A DNA stretch of 64,000 bases from Mariannaea sp. PMI_226 (Eukaryota > Ascomycota > Sordariomycetes > Hypocreales > Nectriaceae). How positions within the stretch are numbered: the stretch's first letter is position 1; every line of letters begins with the position of its first letter. The DNA is taken from assembly GCA_024336345.1 (NCBI GenBank), contig JANFOG010000005.1, positions 1,674,001 through 1,738,000 of the forward strand. The letters are read 5' to 3'. The position numbers were made by a program, and so were the translations under genes. This document shows, one piece after another, positions 45,489 to 55,852 of the stretch. The notes below the pieces were generated by a model, which saw only the letters and a program-made list of their open reading frames with translations, was not told the origin of the DNA and searched no databases.

Positions 45489-46750
45489 GGTGACGCGGAA
45501 GGGAGCGCCGCGCGGCGGGCTCGTCGGAAAGAGTCGAAGAGCGTAGGTTGACGGCACGGGGACCTCGATTATCCTCGCGACCTAGCATGTATATTTCGCG
45601 TAGGGATATGAAAAGTCGATGATTGCCACGAATCGTGGAAGATGGATGCTATGATGAAAAGGTGAGGTGGCCGGTAGCAACGAAAAAGACGGGTTAAATT
45701 GCTCCGTATCTCCCGACTTGACACAGCCACGGCCAACGAGGAAACCTATTGAGGGGTCGCAACGATAACCTGGAGCCTAGTAAACGCAGCACATATCATG
45801 GGCGTAAGGATCTTAGGGGCAATGCAACGACATGCAAAGTGTCCTTGCAACTTGTTATTCCAGAACCGATATCCCGTAGTCTGTGCAGGCTAATGAGTCT
45901 GTAATTATGGAGTAGATCCCTGGAAAGATCCATTTTCGAATGGCCTGGGGGGTGGCCAGTGCAGGGGTTAGTGGTGTCTACCTTGGCGTAGCTGCGGCCC
46001 AAAATGGGTATTGAATAGCCTCCCCAGGCTGGCCATTCTCGCTTACTCAATGGAATGGCTTGTGTTATGCCCAATCTGAGTTCGCTTTCTATCACGTCCT
46101 GATGCTTTAAAAGTGCCACTTGTAAAATCAATAGACCTAAGTTTACGGTTCAATTTGGCCTTTGTATAATGGAGATAGATCATGTGCCATACAAGACAGG
46201 AGGATCATGTAACTACATGCTATCTTTGTCCAGGCGTGATGCAATCCTGGTCCACCAAGCAGTCTAATAATGAGGTATCTACCTACCTAGGTAGGTAGGT
46301 AGGCAAGTAGGGTAGGCCACGTCTGTACCAAGCATTACTGCGTCATTACCTAAGATAGGTAAGGTAAAAAAAAATATAGTTGTGAGGCGTCAACAGGCCC
46401 TCCGCAGAAACCTACTCCGTACTTAAGCAACTAAGGTACCTAGGTATCAAGGTTAACGGTAATCGGTACCTAATGAGGTCGAGGCAGCGAATGTCCCATA
46501 TCTGCAGGTAGTAGTAGTAAACTGGGGCATTTTTCACAACCCTTCCCGCTCCGTCTGTGCAGTTCAATTCTCGTTCGTTGGCAAAATATCCGAATCTCAG
46601 CCAAATAGTGTACGGCTTCTAAAAAAAAAAAAAAAAGGTCCTGCCCAACCCAATTTTTTTTTGAAACTGAGCCGCGACATCTGTCTCCGTGGTTAGCAAG
46701 AAGATTTTTGAAAAAGAAACCTCCTGGTGCATATCTTTGATTTCGAGACC
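45489..46750. promoter_or_regulatory. Divergent KEX1/SFM1 intergenic region
   Basis: 1.26 kb between two divergent starts. It contains the 20-bp perfect palindrome CTACCTACCTAGGTAGGTAG (46279-46298), a second TACCTAGGTA (46437-46446), TAGG-rich flanks and a run of about 16 A near 46621-46636. No ORF of note. Confidence 0.55.
46279..46298. repeat. Perfect 20-bp palindrome of CTAC/TAGG units
   Basis: CTACCTACCT is followed at once by its exact inverse complement; TAGG units continue on the right. Could extrude a short cruciform or be a by-product of tetranucleotide repeats. Confidence 0.85.
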
Positions 46751-47634
46751 ATGGCCGCTGCTACTGGCAAAACTTTCATTGTTGAACATCTTGACCCAGA
46801 ACTAGGACCCTGGTCAGAGCTGGAATACTTGGCCATCGCCTCCGAGACACAGGCCACAAAGGGAACTTTCATTCTTTCATGCCTGCCACCCGCGTTCCGG
46901 GTCCCGGCCGACCTTGCAGCCAACCCGGCCTTCAAGGCCGAGCAACGGGGCGTTGAGGAACTCTACGCTGGCCAGAAGTCGCGCGTATGCCTACTTGACC
47001 CAGCAGCTGAGAAGGACCTGTCTCCCGAGGACGGTGATAACTTCGATGCTTTCCTTTTTGGTGGAATCCTAGGTATGTTATGCCATTCTACATATATCAA
47101 ACCAATGACCGTAGCTTAAGTGTTAAAACAGGTGATGATCCTCCCCGAGGTGAGTAACAGCGACACACCATACGCTTCGTAATCCCGTTGACGTAACTTC
47201 ATAGACCGAACTTCTGAGTTGCGTAAGAAGGGGTTTGAAGGCCGCAGGCTAGGCCCCAAGCAGATGACCACTGATACGGCTGTGCGAGTAACACGCATTG
47301 TTGTCCAAGACAAGGGTTCGTTTCTCTCATACTGTCAATGCGTTTTTGCACTCTGAAGATAAGCTTAATCTTGGCAAATAGTCGCCCTCGACAAGGTTCC
47401 TTACCTTGACTTCCCAGAGCTCAAGTTCAACGAGCACGAAAGCACTGAGATGCCCTTCCGATATGTCCAGGGCGAAGATGGAAAGCCCATCATGCCAAAG
47501 GTAAACAACCCACCCCCCCAAAAAAGAAAAAAAACTATGTTGCGTGGGAGCAAGTGAAATGCTGACATTAACTCTAGGGCATGATTGAACTAATCCAGAA
47601 AGATGCTGACAAGGCAGTGGATGATTTATTCTAA
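46751..47634 (+). CDS. SFM1: SPOUT protein-arginine methyltransferase Sfm1
   Basis: Five exons (46751-47072, 47132-47149, 47205-47315, 47382-47500, 47578-47634) give 208 residues. The protein lines up throughout with the Sfm1 (DUF431) family: TFIVEHLDPELGPWSELEYLAI at the start, SRVCLLDPAAEKDLSPEDGD, FDAFLFGGILGDDPPRDRTSELR (the trefoil-knot SAM site), RRLGPKQMTTDTAVRVT, TEMPFRYVQGEDGKPIMP, and LIQKDADKAVDDLF at the end. In yeast Sfm1 methylates Arg146 of ribosomal protein Rps3 (uS3). Exon 2 is only 18 nt yet codes the core GDDPPR of the knot, so all neighbouring splices must be accurate. Intron 3 uses a GTTCGT donor. An in-frame upstream Met at 46727 would add eight residues; the one at 46751 fits the family. 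Confidence 0.95.
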
Positions 47635-48454
47635 GCTGCTGGGAGTCACTCAGATGAGATACAGTAAAGCATGATATCGGATGCTCTGACGTTGCTTCCG
47701 ACCCGAACCCGAGTCTCGGGCTGCGTTTCAGTTGTCGATCATACAGGTAGTCTGCTCCTTGGAACCTCGATGGTTTCGATGGGACGAAATTCTGTTGTCA
47801 CTGACTCAGAAGCGATATCAATCATGCTTGGAAAATCAGATAGGATATGAGGTACATGAAATGAAAATAACTTGAGTCCCATACAATTTTTTTGGATGCA
47901 GGAACAAGAGGCACTTGCATACTCTAACCGCTACGCTCATTTATGCTGCGCCTTCATCATAATTTCGCCCTCTCGGCTGGCTATGGATTAACAATCGAAA
48001 GAATTGGATAGGCAAATATCTTCTCGCCTGAAATATCCGATGTGTTCTCAAACTGGATGATATCGAGTTTATGAGGGACCTACTGAATGCCTGACAATCA
48101 GAGCTGAAGCGAACTTCCAACAACATTAGTATCATCTTGTGAGAAAATAAAAGCCTTTGAATGGCAAAAGAACAAAAGAAGCAATATAAATTAAGCTTAA
48201 TATGAATACTTCAATACGAAACCCACTCATACACGGTGACAATCATATCACTTATTGTTATGCAGAGCAGAATTGCTTCTGGAAATGCAGCTAAGCGGTA
48301 ATGCATCAAACGCGACGACAGGTCATCACGGTTGTAGCATTGAGAGCAATTGGTGCTCATCAAGCTGCTAGAAGGGAATCCATCAATAAAAGGAATTTTC
48401 TCTTTTCAAACAAATACACCAATGGGCGTTGCCTGAGAAGGATCAAATTAGGCA
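47635..48454. other. Spacer between SFM1 and FMT1
   Basis: 820 bp with no gene; A/T-richer in the second half, with random short frames only. Confidence 0.6.
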
Positions 48455-49753
48455 ATGCTTCACCCGCTTCTTAGATCACGGCACGTCCTCAGCCGCAGAA
48501 TTTCCCCCCCACAACGATGCTTCTCAACCATCACCTCAAGATCCCGATCGGATCCTCTTCGCATTCTTTTTTGTGGCTCGGATGAATTCAGCTGTGCCTC
48601 GCTGAAAGCAGTGCATCAAGAATATGCACACAACAAGGACTTGATCGAGTCCTTGGATGTGATGGTGCTACCACCAAAAAGGGTGGGCAGAGGATACAAG
48701 AGCGTTCGTGAAGGTATGGTAATTTATACCAAGACATTAGCTTGGGAAACTGACTTTTCATAATAGTACCGTGTAAACTACTGGCGGAGAAACTAGGGCT
48801 GCATATTCATCAACGGGAGACTTTTCGTCAATGGGATGTATGTGGCAATGAATGATTTCAATACAAACAGCGACTCACCCGCATTTAGCTACCAGAGGCG
48901 ACGAATCTTATTATTGCCGTCTCATTTGGGCTTTTTGTGCCTCCTAGGATCCTAAAATCAGCCAAGTATGGCGGGCTCAATGTCCACCCATCACTACTAC
49001 CAGAGTAAGATTTCCGTTGCACAAGCAAACAAGGTTATTGGTAGGATATAGCAACACAAATTAACAGGATCTAGTCTGCGAGGTCCTGCCCCAATTCACC
49101 ACGCCATTTTGCAAGGCCGCACGCACACGGGAATATCGTTGCAAACATTAGACGAAAAGGCGTTTGATCATGGCGCCGTGCTGTCACAAACTCCTCCTCC
49201 AGGAATACCTATTTCATCCACGGCTACTGTAGAAGAACTCACCCAGCAGCTCGCTCCAATAGGAGCTCAGATGTTAGTACAAGGGTTACGAGACAGGGTA
49301 TATCTCCCTCCTCACAGACCAGCTGGTTGGAAAGGCAAAGAATTGGATGGTCTGGAGCTCGTCCACGCGCCCAAAGTCAACAAGGCCGAGAGCCAGGTTG
49401 ACTGGCTGCAGTGGACAGGCGAGGATTTTGTGCGTCGTATACGAGTATTCGGATCAGTCTGGACACGCGCCGTAAACAAAAAGGGGGAGGTTAAGCGATT
49501 GATTGTCCAAAATGCAGAGCTAGTCCGTGGGGACAATAACACAATGGAGCCGGGCACTACGGTCTCCTTTGTCCAGAAACTGGAAGACAGTTCAGAGGAC
49601 TCGCGACAAGAAATATCCACTAACGGGCTAAAAGATGGAAGTTGTCTCATTCAGTTGAGAAATGGCGAGCGAATTCGAGTTAGGAGAGTCAAGGAAGAGG
49701 GTAAACCTGACAGAGATGCATCTGTGGTATTGAGGGCATACTTCTCTTCTTGA
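48455..49753 (+). CDS. FMT1: Methionyl-tRNA formyltransferase, mitochondrial
   Basis: Four exons (48455-48713, 48767-48837, 48889-49004, 49075-49753) give 374 residues. The N-terminus (MLHPLLRSRHVLSRRISPPQRCFS) is Arg/Ser-rich without acids, as in mitochondrial targeting. The formyltransferase Rossmann fold follows: LRILFCGSDEFSCASL, VMVLPPKRVGRG (substrate side), NLIIAVSFGLFVPPRIL and the catalytic GGLNVHPSLLPDLRGPAPIHHAIL with the N-x-H-x-S-L-L-P core. The C-terminal domain (VNKAESQVDWLQWTGEDFVRRIRVFG) binds tRNA. The enzyme formylates initiator Met-tRNA with 10-formyl-THF in mitochondria. The fourth exon uses the acceptor CTAG at 49074, because the earlier ACAG at 49067 would bring a stop in frame. 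Introns are 53, 51 and 70 nt. The insert with SSEDSRQ (about 310-330) is a lineage loop. Confidence 0.94.
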
Positions 49754-52700
49754 GGGTATGCCGAATACAAGAAGCCTCACAAACCAAGGATATTGTACAT
49801 TAGGGTGTGTGATGATATATGACTTGCCTCTGTATTAGTAGAGTGAAGAGCGATTGTTCATAGCGACTTGACTTGTATTCACAACCACATGCCCAACGGT
49901 GACGAAATATTCAAACAGCTGCAAATGGTTTTATTCAAATGGGGAGTAGTAAGAATCACATTATTTCTTGACTTCATTCAGTCTAGTTATGAGTGTGATA
50001 AGTATCATTACCCAGAGTTTAAGACGAAGCCTTAGCTCATTCCGGGCTAGATATATCCATCTTTACTACAGGTAACATCCTCTCAATTGTCGATGAGAAA
50101 CATAGCGTTTGCTGACTTTAGAGGTTTCTTAGCACGAATTTTACAACTTCCCAAGTTGTCGCTCCAATGTGTGAAACGGTCAACAGCAAGCTCAGGTGCT
50201 GGGTCTGCCGCGAGATCAGTTCAGTCCAGTCTAGTGTTGAGGTGTGTGAACTATATAAGCAGGGGAAGAAGTGCAGAAAGATACTGCGTTCCGCGACCAA
50301 CCACATTCCCGATACGGAATGCCCATACTGTATAAGTCAGAAGGAAAAGGCTGAAGACAAACTTTGAGGGGTAGGAAGCATGGAAAGTGATCCTGACGCT
50401 GAAGACTCGGGAGTTATCGGTCAAGACCCCAAGGCAAATAAATCCTTGACAAGAGGAACAGGTAATTGTCATACGTATAGGGAGTGAAATAGAGCAATGG
50501 GTGAAATACAAAGTGCAAGATAGGTCTAATTGATATCCTTGTGGTATGTGAGTGTGAGCAATGGTACGATGTAGCACTCGCAGGTTGGGATTTGAGATTA
50601 TGGGAACAGACAACTCATCACATTGCGAAGACTCCTGGACACAAGTATGGACAAGGTGATCAAGAATCAACTGGTTTGGAAATACACGACCCCACCTTGA
50701 CATGTAATAAAGAACAGAAAAGAAGTGTTAGCATGTTAATTACTATGCAAAACACATCACCTTTTCTGTAGGATGCATGGGCCTGGGGAATTCACGGCAC
50801 GCTGAGATGTCCTTTAAACCATGAAATATCTGGAACAATCGAAATGCAAATAAAAGTAAAAGGAGTGGGGGAGGGGGCAAGAAGAGAAACAAATGACTGG
50901 GATACTGTTGATGGTGAAACTGCCAGTTCACTGTGAAAAAAAATATTATTGCAGGGGTCTTGTCGGTGTATGTACGGATCTGGTGACAACATTCTAAAAT
51001 ATGTTGGCTTTCGTGAATAGAATACAGCTATTCACTCAGAAGAGTTTTCCTCTGTGTAAAGTTGTGGAATCATGATTTAATTATCGTATGTACTACAGTC
51101 GACAGATGGTGGTGTGTATGGATACAGCTAGGTATTGTACGCAGCAACGATCATTTGATATGAACTGAGAATTTAATAACTGGTATGCTGTTTAAACATG
51201 GGATGGAAAAAAACCTCGTCAGTTAGTTATATGTTGTTGGGCAGGCGGTCAGCGGTCGGTGATCAGGATTTTGTCGTACGGTATCAAGACACTGCTATAT
51301 GCTCGACAGAGTTGACAAGATGTCGTCTGGTTCGTCTGGTGATCGCACAGAGATTCATTCATTGATCCAACTTAGTCTTGCACCTAATTGACGTGGCTTG
51401 CCATAGCGTGAGAAGCCACAAGCCACCATCTGATAACTAAGCATCACTACCCACACCTCAGGGCACCCTACATACCTTACCTGAGGTACCGTTCGTTCAT
51501 CCTTCCATAGGAATTTTGTCAGACAGGAACTTGCTAACTTATGTTGGACTCGGCATCCACCATCAATGCAGCTTATCTGTGGCGTTTCTCTATTTTCCGC
51601 ATCCTTTGTTTCTGATATCTGTTGATTATGGGTTTTTTTTTCATCCTCGAGCATGCCCCTTTGCAACTGTTGAGTCTACCACCAATCGCAACACCACCTT
51701 CGAACATCCACAAACCCGCTCGACCCGCCGTCGCAGGGGGGGAATCAGAGGGCGGATACGACTTTCCATCCGCTTTTTGTTGCCATTACTACACAGTACA
51801 CAGGTAGTACAAGGTACGGCATACCCTGAGAGAGGCCTCAAATCGATGGCCGTTGGCTCCGCCACCCAGGATGAAGCCTTCGGAGAATGGAAGCATAAAT
51901 AGCCAAGGATCATCAAGATTGACCAAGCAAAGCTCCAGGGTCCCCCCCTGTCCACGCGTCCCTCCCCTTCAGTGAAGACCATGCTAACCATATCTTCAAC
52001 ACGTGAGAGAGGCTTTGGATGTATAATCACAAAAAGTCCGAAGCGCCGGTACCAAATGCCATTCAAATTGCAAGTCGGCTGTTTCAAGTGGCAACTAGAC
52101 GCTGGCCCAGCGTTCACCCACAGCTAATAAAGGACAAACTTCAGATAACAATCGCAGCCATGTTTTTTTTTTGCTGGTCCAGTGAACTCCTCTTCACCCC
52201 CCACTCTCTCTACTATGTAGAATCCGGCGCTTGTTATTGCTCTGCTTCGGAGCCTCATCTAAAACCTCATTGGTTCTTGGCCCGCCAGGTTCCTGCGTTA
52301 GCCCTGTCAGGGGCCGTTTGTTGCCCACAAGGGGGCAACTTGGACGTGTTTCAACTCAACTCACAACGCATCTTTGGATGACTCGCTCCCCCGCTCAAGA
52401 TGGGATTATCATCCCAAATGGTCACTGCGCACCTATGCACATTGCATTGTTCAAGAACACGCAACCGCTTCTGCCCACTGTGGAGATTCTCGGCACTCTC
52501 GTTTATTACTGTATCATGCTAGTCCCTGCAGAGGTTTGAAACACCGCCTCCTCATTGACTTTCCCAAATCTCGTAGGTCCCCCATGTCCCTGGAGGTTTC
52601 TGTTCAAGTAGTCTTCTTGAACTCCCCTCTCCTTCTGGAATCCCATTGGCAGTCCGTGTTTCTCCATAGCCTCGCTCTGGCCCAGTGGCAGGGGGAGAGA

Positions 52701-53207
52701 GGGCGCTCGTCAACATGGGACGGGCTATACCCAAGGTATACATATTACTACGCATGCACTGGGTAGTTTACGAGGTAGATATCTCGCAATCCAAGTTCTT
52801 GGACTCCATCCCCCGTTAATCCCAATCTGTTAGAATACTATGGATCCCGTAACTACGTAGACAGTTGATTTCGAACAGGGATTGAGGCCAACCTGAATAG
52901 TGGAAATGCTCAAAAACCGTACTTCGCCCCGGGGCACTCACGCTTCGTCTAGACTTTTCTTCTTCTCCTGCTATCTATCGCATCTTTCTTTTGACATTCT
53001 CTTGTTGAACCAACATTCTTTTTTTCCCTTCTTTATTTTGCAAGAGCTTGATGCTCGTTTTCTTCTTTGACGCGATTCTCGACGTCTAGCCACTCCCTTC
53101 TTTTACTCACGCTCTCTCTTCGATCCATCTGCCTATTCGTGTTGTGTAGATTCACACCCAACAAAAAAAAACGATCCTTTACTCTCTGATCCAACTTGTT
53201 TATCAAA
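49754..53207. other. 3.4 kb ORF-poor spacer
   Basis: No clear gene apart from the small candidate at 50167-50367. Frames of 120-158 codons between 51516 and 52766 overlap on opposite strands and look random. The right 300 bases (52950-53207) are C/T-rich leader of the GH16 gene. No repeat or RNA gene recognised. Confidence 0.5.
50167..50367 (+). CDS. Possible small Cys-rich protein (two CxxC pairs)
   Basis: Single frame of 66 codons. It begins MCETVNSKLRCWVCRE and has further cysteines in EVCELYKQGKKCRK and TECPYCISQ, giving seven Cys with two CX2C pairs, a zinc-ribbon-like layout. The C-terminal third is charged. There is no signal peptide. Small Cys-patterned proteins of this style are common and poorly described in Hypocreales (general impression, not a database result). 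Being short and isolated, it may equally be chance. Confidence 0.35.
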   Translation: MCETVNSKLRCWVCREISSVQSSVEVCELYKQGKKCRKILRSATNHIPDTECPYCISQKEKAEDKL

Positions 53208-55360
53208 ATGGTTCCCTCTATTCTTTCTGTAGGCACAGCCGCTCTGGCTTGCATTGGTGGTGTTTCTGCCAAGCAATGGCATCTTTCCGACACCTACGAT
53301 GCCACCAACTTCTTCGACAAGTTTACCTTCTTCAGCGTAAGTGGAAGCCCACTGTACTATTGAATATGCAATGCTATCGACGGTTATCACTAACACGAGA
53401 GGACTGCAGGATTCTGATCCTAACGGTGGTCACAATGTTTACCAGACCCGAGAAAAGGCTACTGAGCTTGGCTTGGCCAAGTTCGAAAACGGCGAGGTCT
53501 ACTTGGGTCCTGACACCACCAATGTTCTCAGCGAGAACACCGGTCGTCCCAGTGTGAGGCTTCAGTCTGCTATCACTTACAACCACGGTCTCTTCATTGC
53601 CAGATTCTCCCACCTTCCCAAGGCTGCGTGTGGTTCTTGGCCCGCTTTGTAAGTTTGCATAAGAGGCTATTCACAAAAGCCCCCCCCCCCATCCCCCGGG
53701 TCCAATCATTCTAAAGTTGGCATGATGCTGATATGGCTGCACTTAGCTGGACTGTGGGTGGCTCGTGGCCCAACGATGGAGAGATTGACATCATTGAGGG
53801 CTGGAACCTTCAAACTACGAATGCTCCCGCTTTCCACGTCGGATCCTCGAGCAAGTTTGGCCAGTGCAAGCTTGACGGCGCTGACCAGATTTCCACCGTC
53901 AAGACCGGCAACTGTGACAACACTTTCTCCGATGATACCCAGTTCACGAACCAGGGCTGCACCGGCTACGATACTACCTCTCCCTACGGTTCTTCCGAGG
54001 GTGGCGTTTGTAAGTGACTGCTCCTTGATGTAGAAGCTCTAGGATCACCCCTACACACATACACATTTACACCCGCAAATGCCCCTCGGCTAACACTATT
54101 ACTACTGCAGATGCCCTCGAGTGGACGGAAGAGTACATCAAGCTCTTCGCCTGGAAGTGGGACAGCGTCCCCGCCAACATCGACTCCTCGGAGCCCAACA
54201 CCGACTCCTGGGGCAAGCCCAACATGTTCCTCAAGAACAACGACTGCAATATCGACAACCACTTCATCGACCAGACCATCATCATCAATCTTGCCTTCTG
54301 CGGAAACCCCGTCGGAAACCCTGATGTCTGGGGCGCCGCCTGCAAGGCCAAGACTGGCTTTGACACTTGCAACGCGTACGTCTCCGCAAAGCCCAAGGAC
54401 TTCGCCGAGACCTATTTCAAGATCAAGGATATTCGATACTACAAGACTGTCAAGTCGACTACCCCCAGCGGCTCCAGCTCCAGCTCTGTCTCCGGCCACA
54501 GCTCTGCAGCCATTCACTCTACCTCTACTCGTCCCGTCGTTGCCACTACTCGACGCAGCCAGAGCTCCCACCCCGTCGTCACCAGCACTGCCGCCAGCGC
54601 TGGCTCTGATGCTGCCATGACCACCTCTGTCGTCTACACCACCCACGTCCACACCGTCACCAGCTGCGCTCCCACCGTGACAAACTGCCCCGTTGGCGCC
54701 GTCGTCACCAAGACCATTGCGCTCTCCACCACCATCTGCCCTGTGACGGAGGCACAGGCCACTGCGACCGGCAGCTCCCCTGGCTCTCCCGGTTCCAATA
54801 ACGATCAGCCCACGACTGTCACTAGGACCACGACCAAGGTCCGCACCGTCACTCGCTGCCCTGCCTCCGTGACAAACTGTCCCGCCACTCTGCCTACCAA
54901 GCCTGTTGTTGCCGCCACCACACACAGCACAAGCGTCAAGCCCGTTGTCGTTTCCAGCTCCTCCATCGCTGCTGTCACTCTGAGCTCTCGCCCTCCTAGC
55001 CTCAGCGCGTCCAGCTACTGGCCCCCAGCCGCTCCCAGTGTCACCACCAGCACCCACAAGGTCCCCACCAAACCTGTTGAGACCGCTGCCGAAACCCACA
55101 GCGCGCCTCCGCAGAGTGTTCCTCCTCAGAGTGTTCCTCCTCAGAGCGCTCCTCAGGAGAGTGCCCCTGGTCTTCCCACTACCCTCGTAGTCGCTCCTCC
55201 GGTGAACACTCCCGTGCCAACTCCCGCTACCACTCCCAAGGCTTCCACAGGCTCGTCCTCTGCCGGCAGTCAGAGCGAGGTCCCTGTGCCCGGCGGTGCC
55301 TCCAAGATGGGTGTTAGTTTCACTCTCATCATCGGTGTCGTTGCGGCTCTGATGGTCTAG
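53208..55360 (+). CDS. GPI-anchored GH16-family cell-wall glucanase
   Basis: Four exons (53208-53336, 53410-53648, 53747-54009, 54111-55360) give 626 residues. The signal peptide is residues 1-21 (ending GGVSA). The GH16 beta-sandwich spans about 22-300: NHGLFIARFSHLPKAACGSWPAFWTVGG and the catalytic GEIDIIEGW with E135 as nucleophile, D137 and E140 as acid/base. Later come GGVYALEWTEEYIKLFAWKW and CNIDNHFIDQTIIINLAFCGNP. Residues about 320-600 are Ser/Thr/Pro-rich with repeated VTxCPxxVTNCP Cys pairs and a PPQSVPPQSAPQES repeat. The tail MGVSFTLIIGVVAALMV is a GPI signal. This architecture is that of fungal endo-1,3(4)-beta-glucanase-like wall enzymes; whether it cuts or re-links glucans cannot be told. 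The intron joins restore the PAFW and GGVYALEW motifs. Confidence 0.94.
55112..55157 (+). repeat. 15-bp coding repeat (VPPQS)
   Basis: Three near-identical units code PPQSV/PPQSV/PPQSA in the Ser/Thr/Pro stalk of the GH16 protein. Confidence 0.8.
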
Positions 55361-55852
55361 GAAAAGTGCAGAAAGGCCTTTTCGATAAACCCCTTTTTTT
55401 GTGTCGACCTTTTTTTTTTTTTTTGCGTTTATAGATTCTGAATAGCGTTGGATGACCAAGGCCAACAAATACATTTACAATGTACATATTTTTTACTTCT
55501 CAAAAAGTCTGGTTATTGATTAAAGATGGCTGAGTGGACTTAGTGCTAATGTCTAATGCAGACATTGGGTGATAAATACAAACATTATACTAAATCATGC
55601 CTCTCCGTTTGCGCACAAATCATTGACAAGTTCATGTCTGTTATCACAAATGGTACAATGCCGCCTTCAAACCAAAGTGTTCATATTACTTCTATCCCGA
55701 CGATGAAGAGACTAAGCAAAATAACGGCCGATTGTTACTTGCATGTTCCAATGTCGCAATCTTCGGCTACTAATAATACATTATTCTAGGGTATCATCCA
55801 ATTCCAGCTTGCTTCTCATTGTATCCTACTACGAACTCGCTGTACGTCGCCT
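55361..55852. other. Convergent 3' spacer GH16/MED1
   Basis: AT-rich with T-runs at 55388-55424; no gene. Confidence 0.65.

Noticed and set aside
53984..55474. 496-codon open frame antisense to the GH16 gene
   Set aside because: It is a shadow of the Ser/Thr/Pro-rich codons of the GH16 exon: repeated Gly/Arg/Asn with no motif, crossing a verified splice site.
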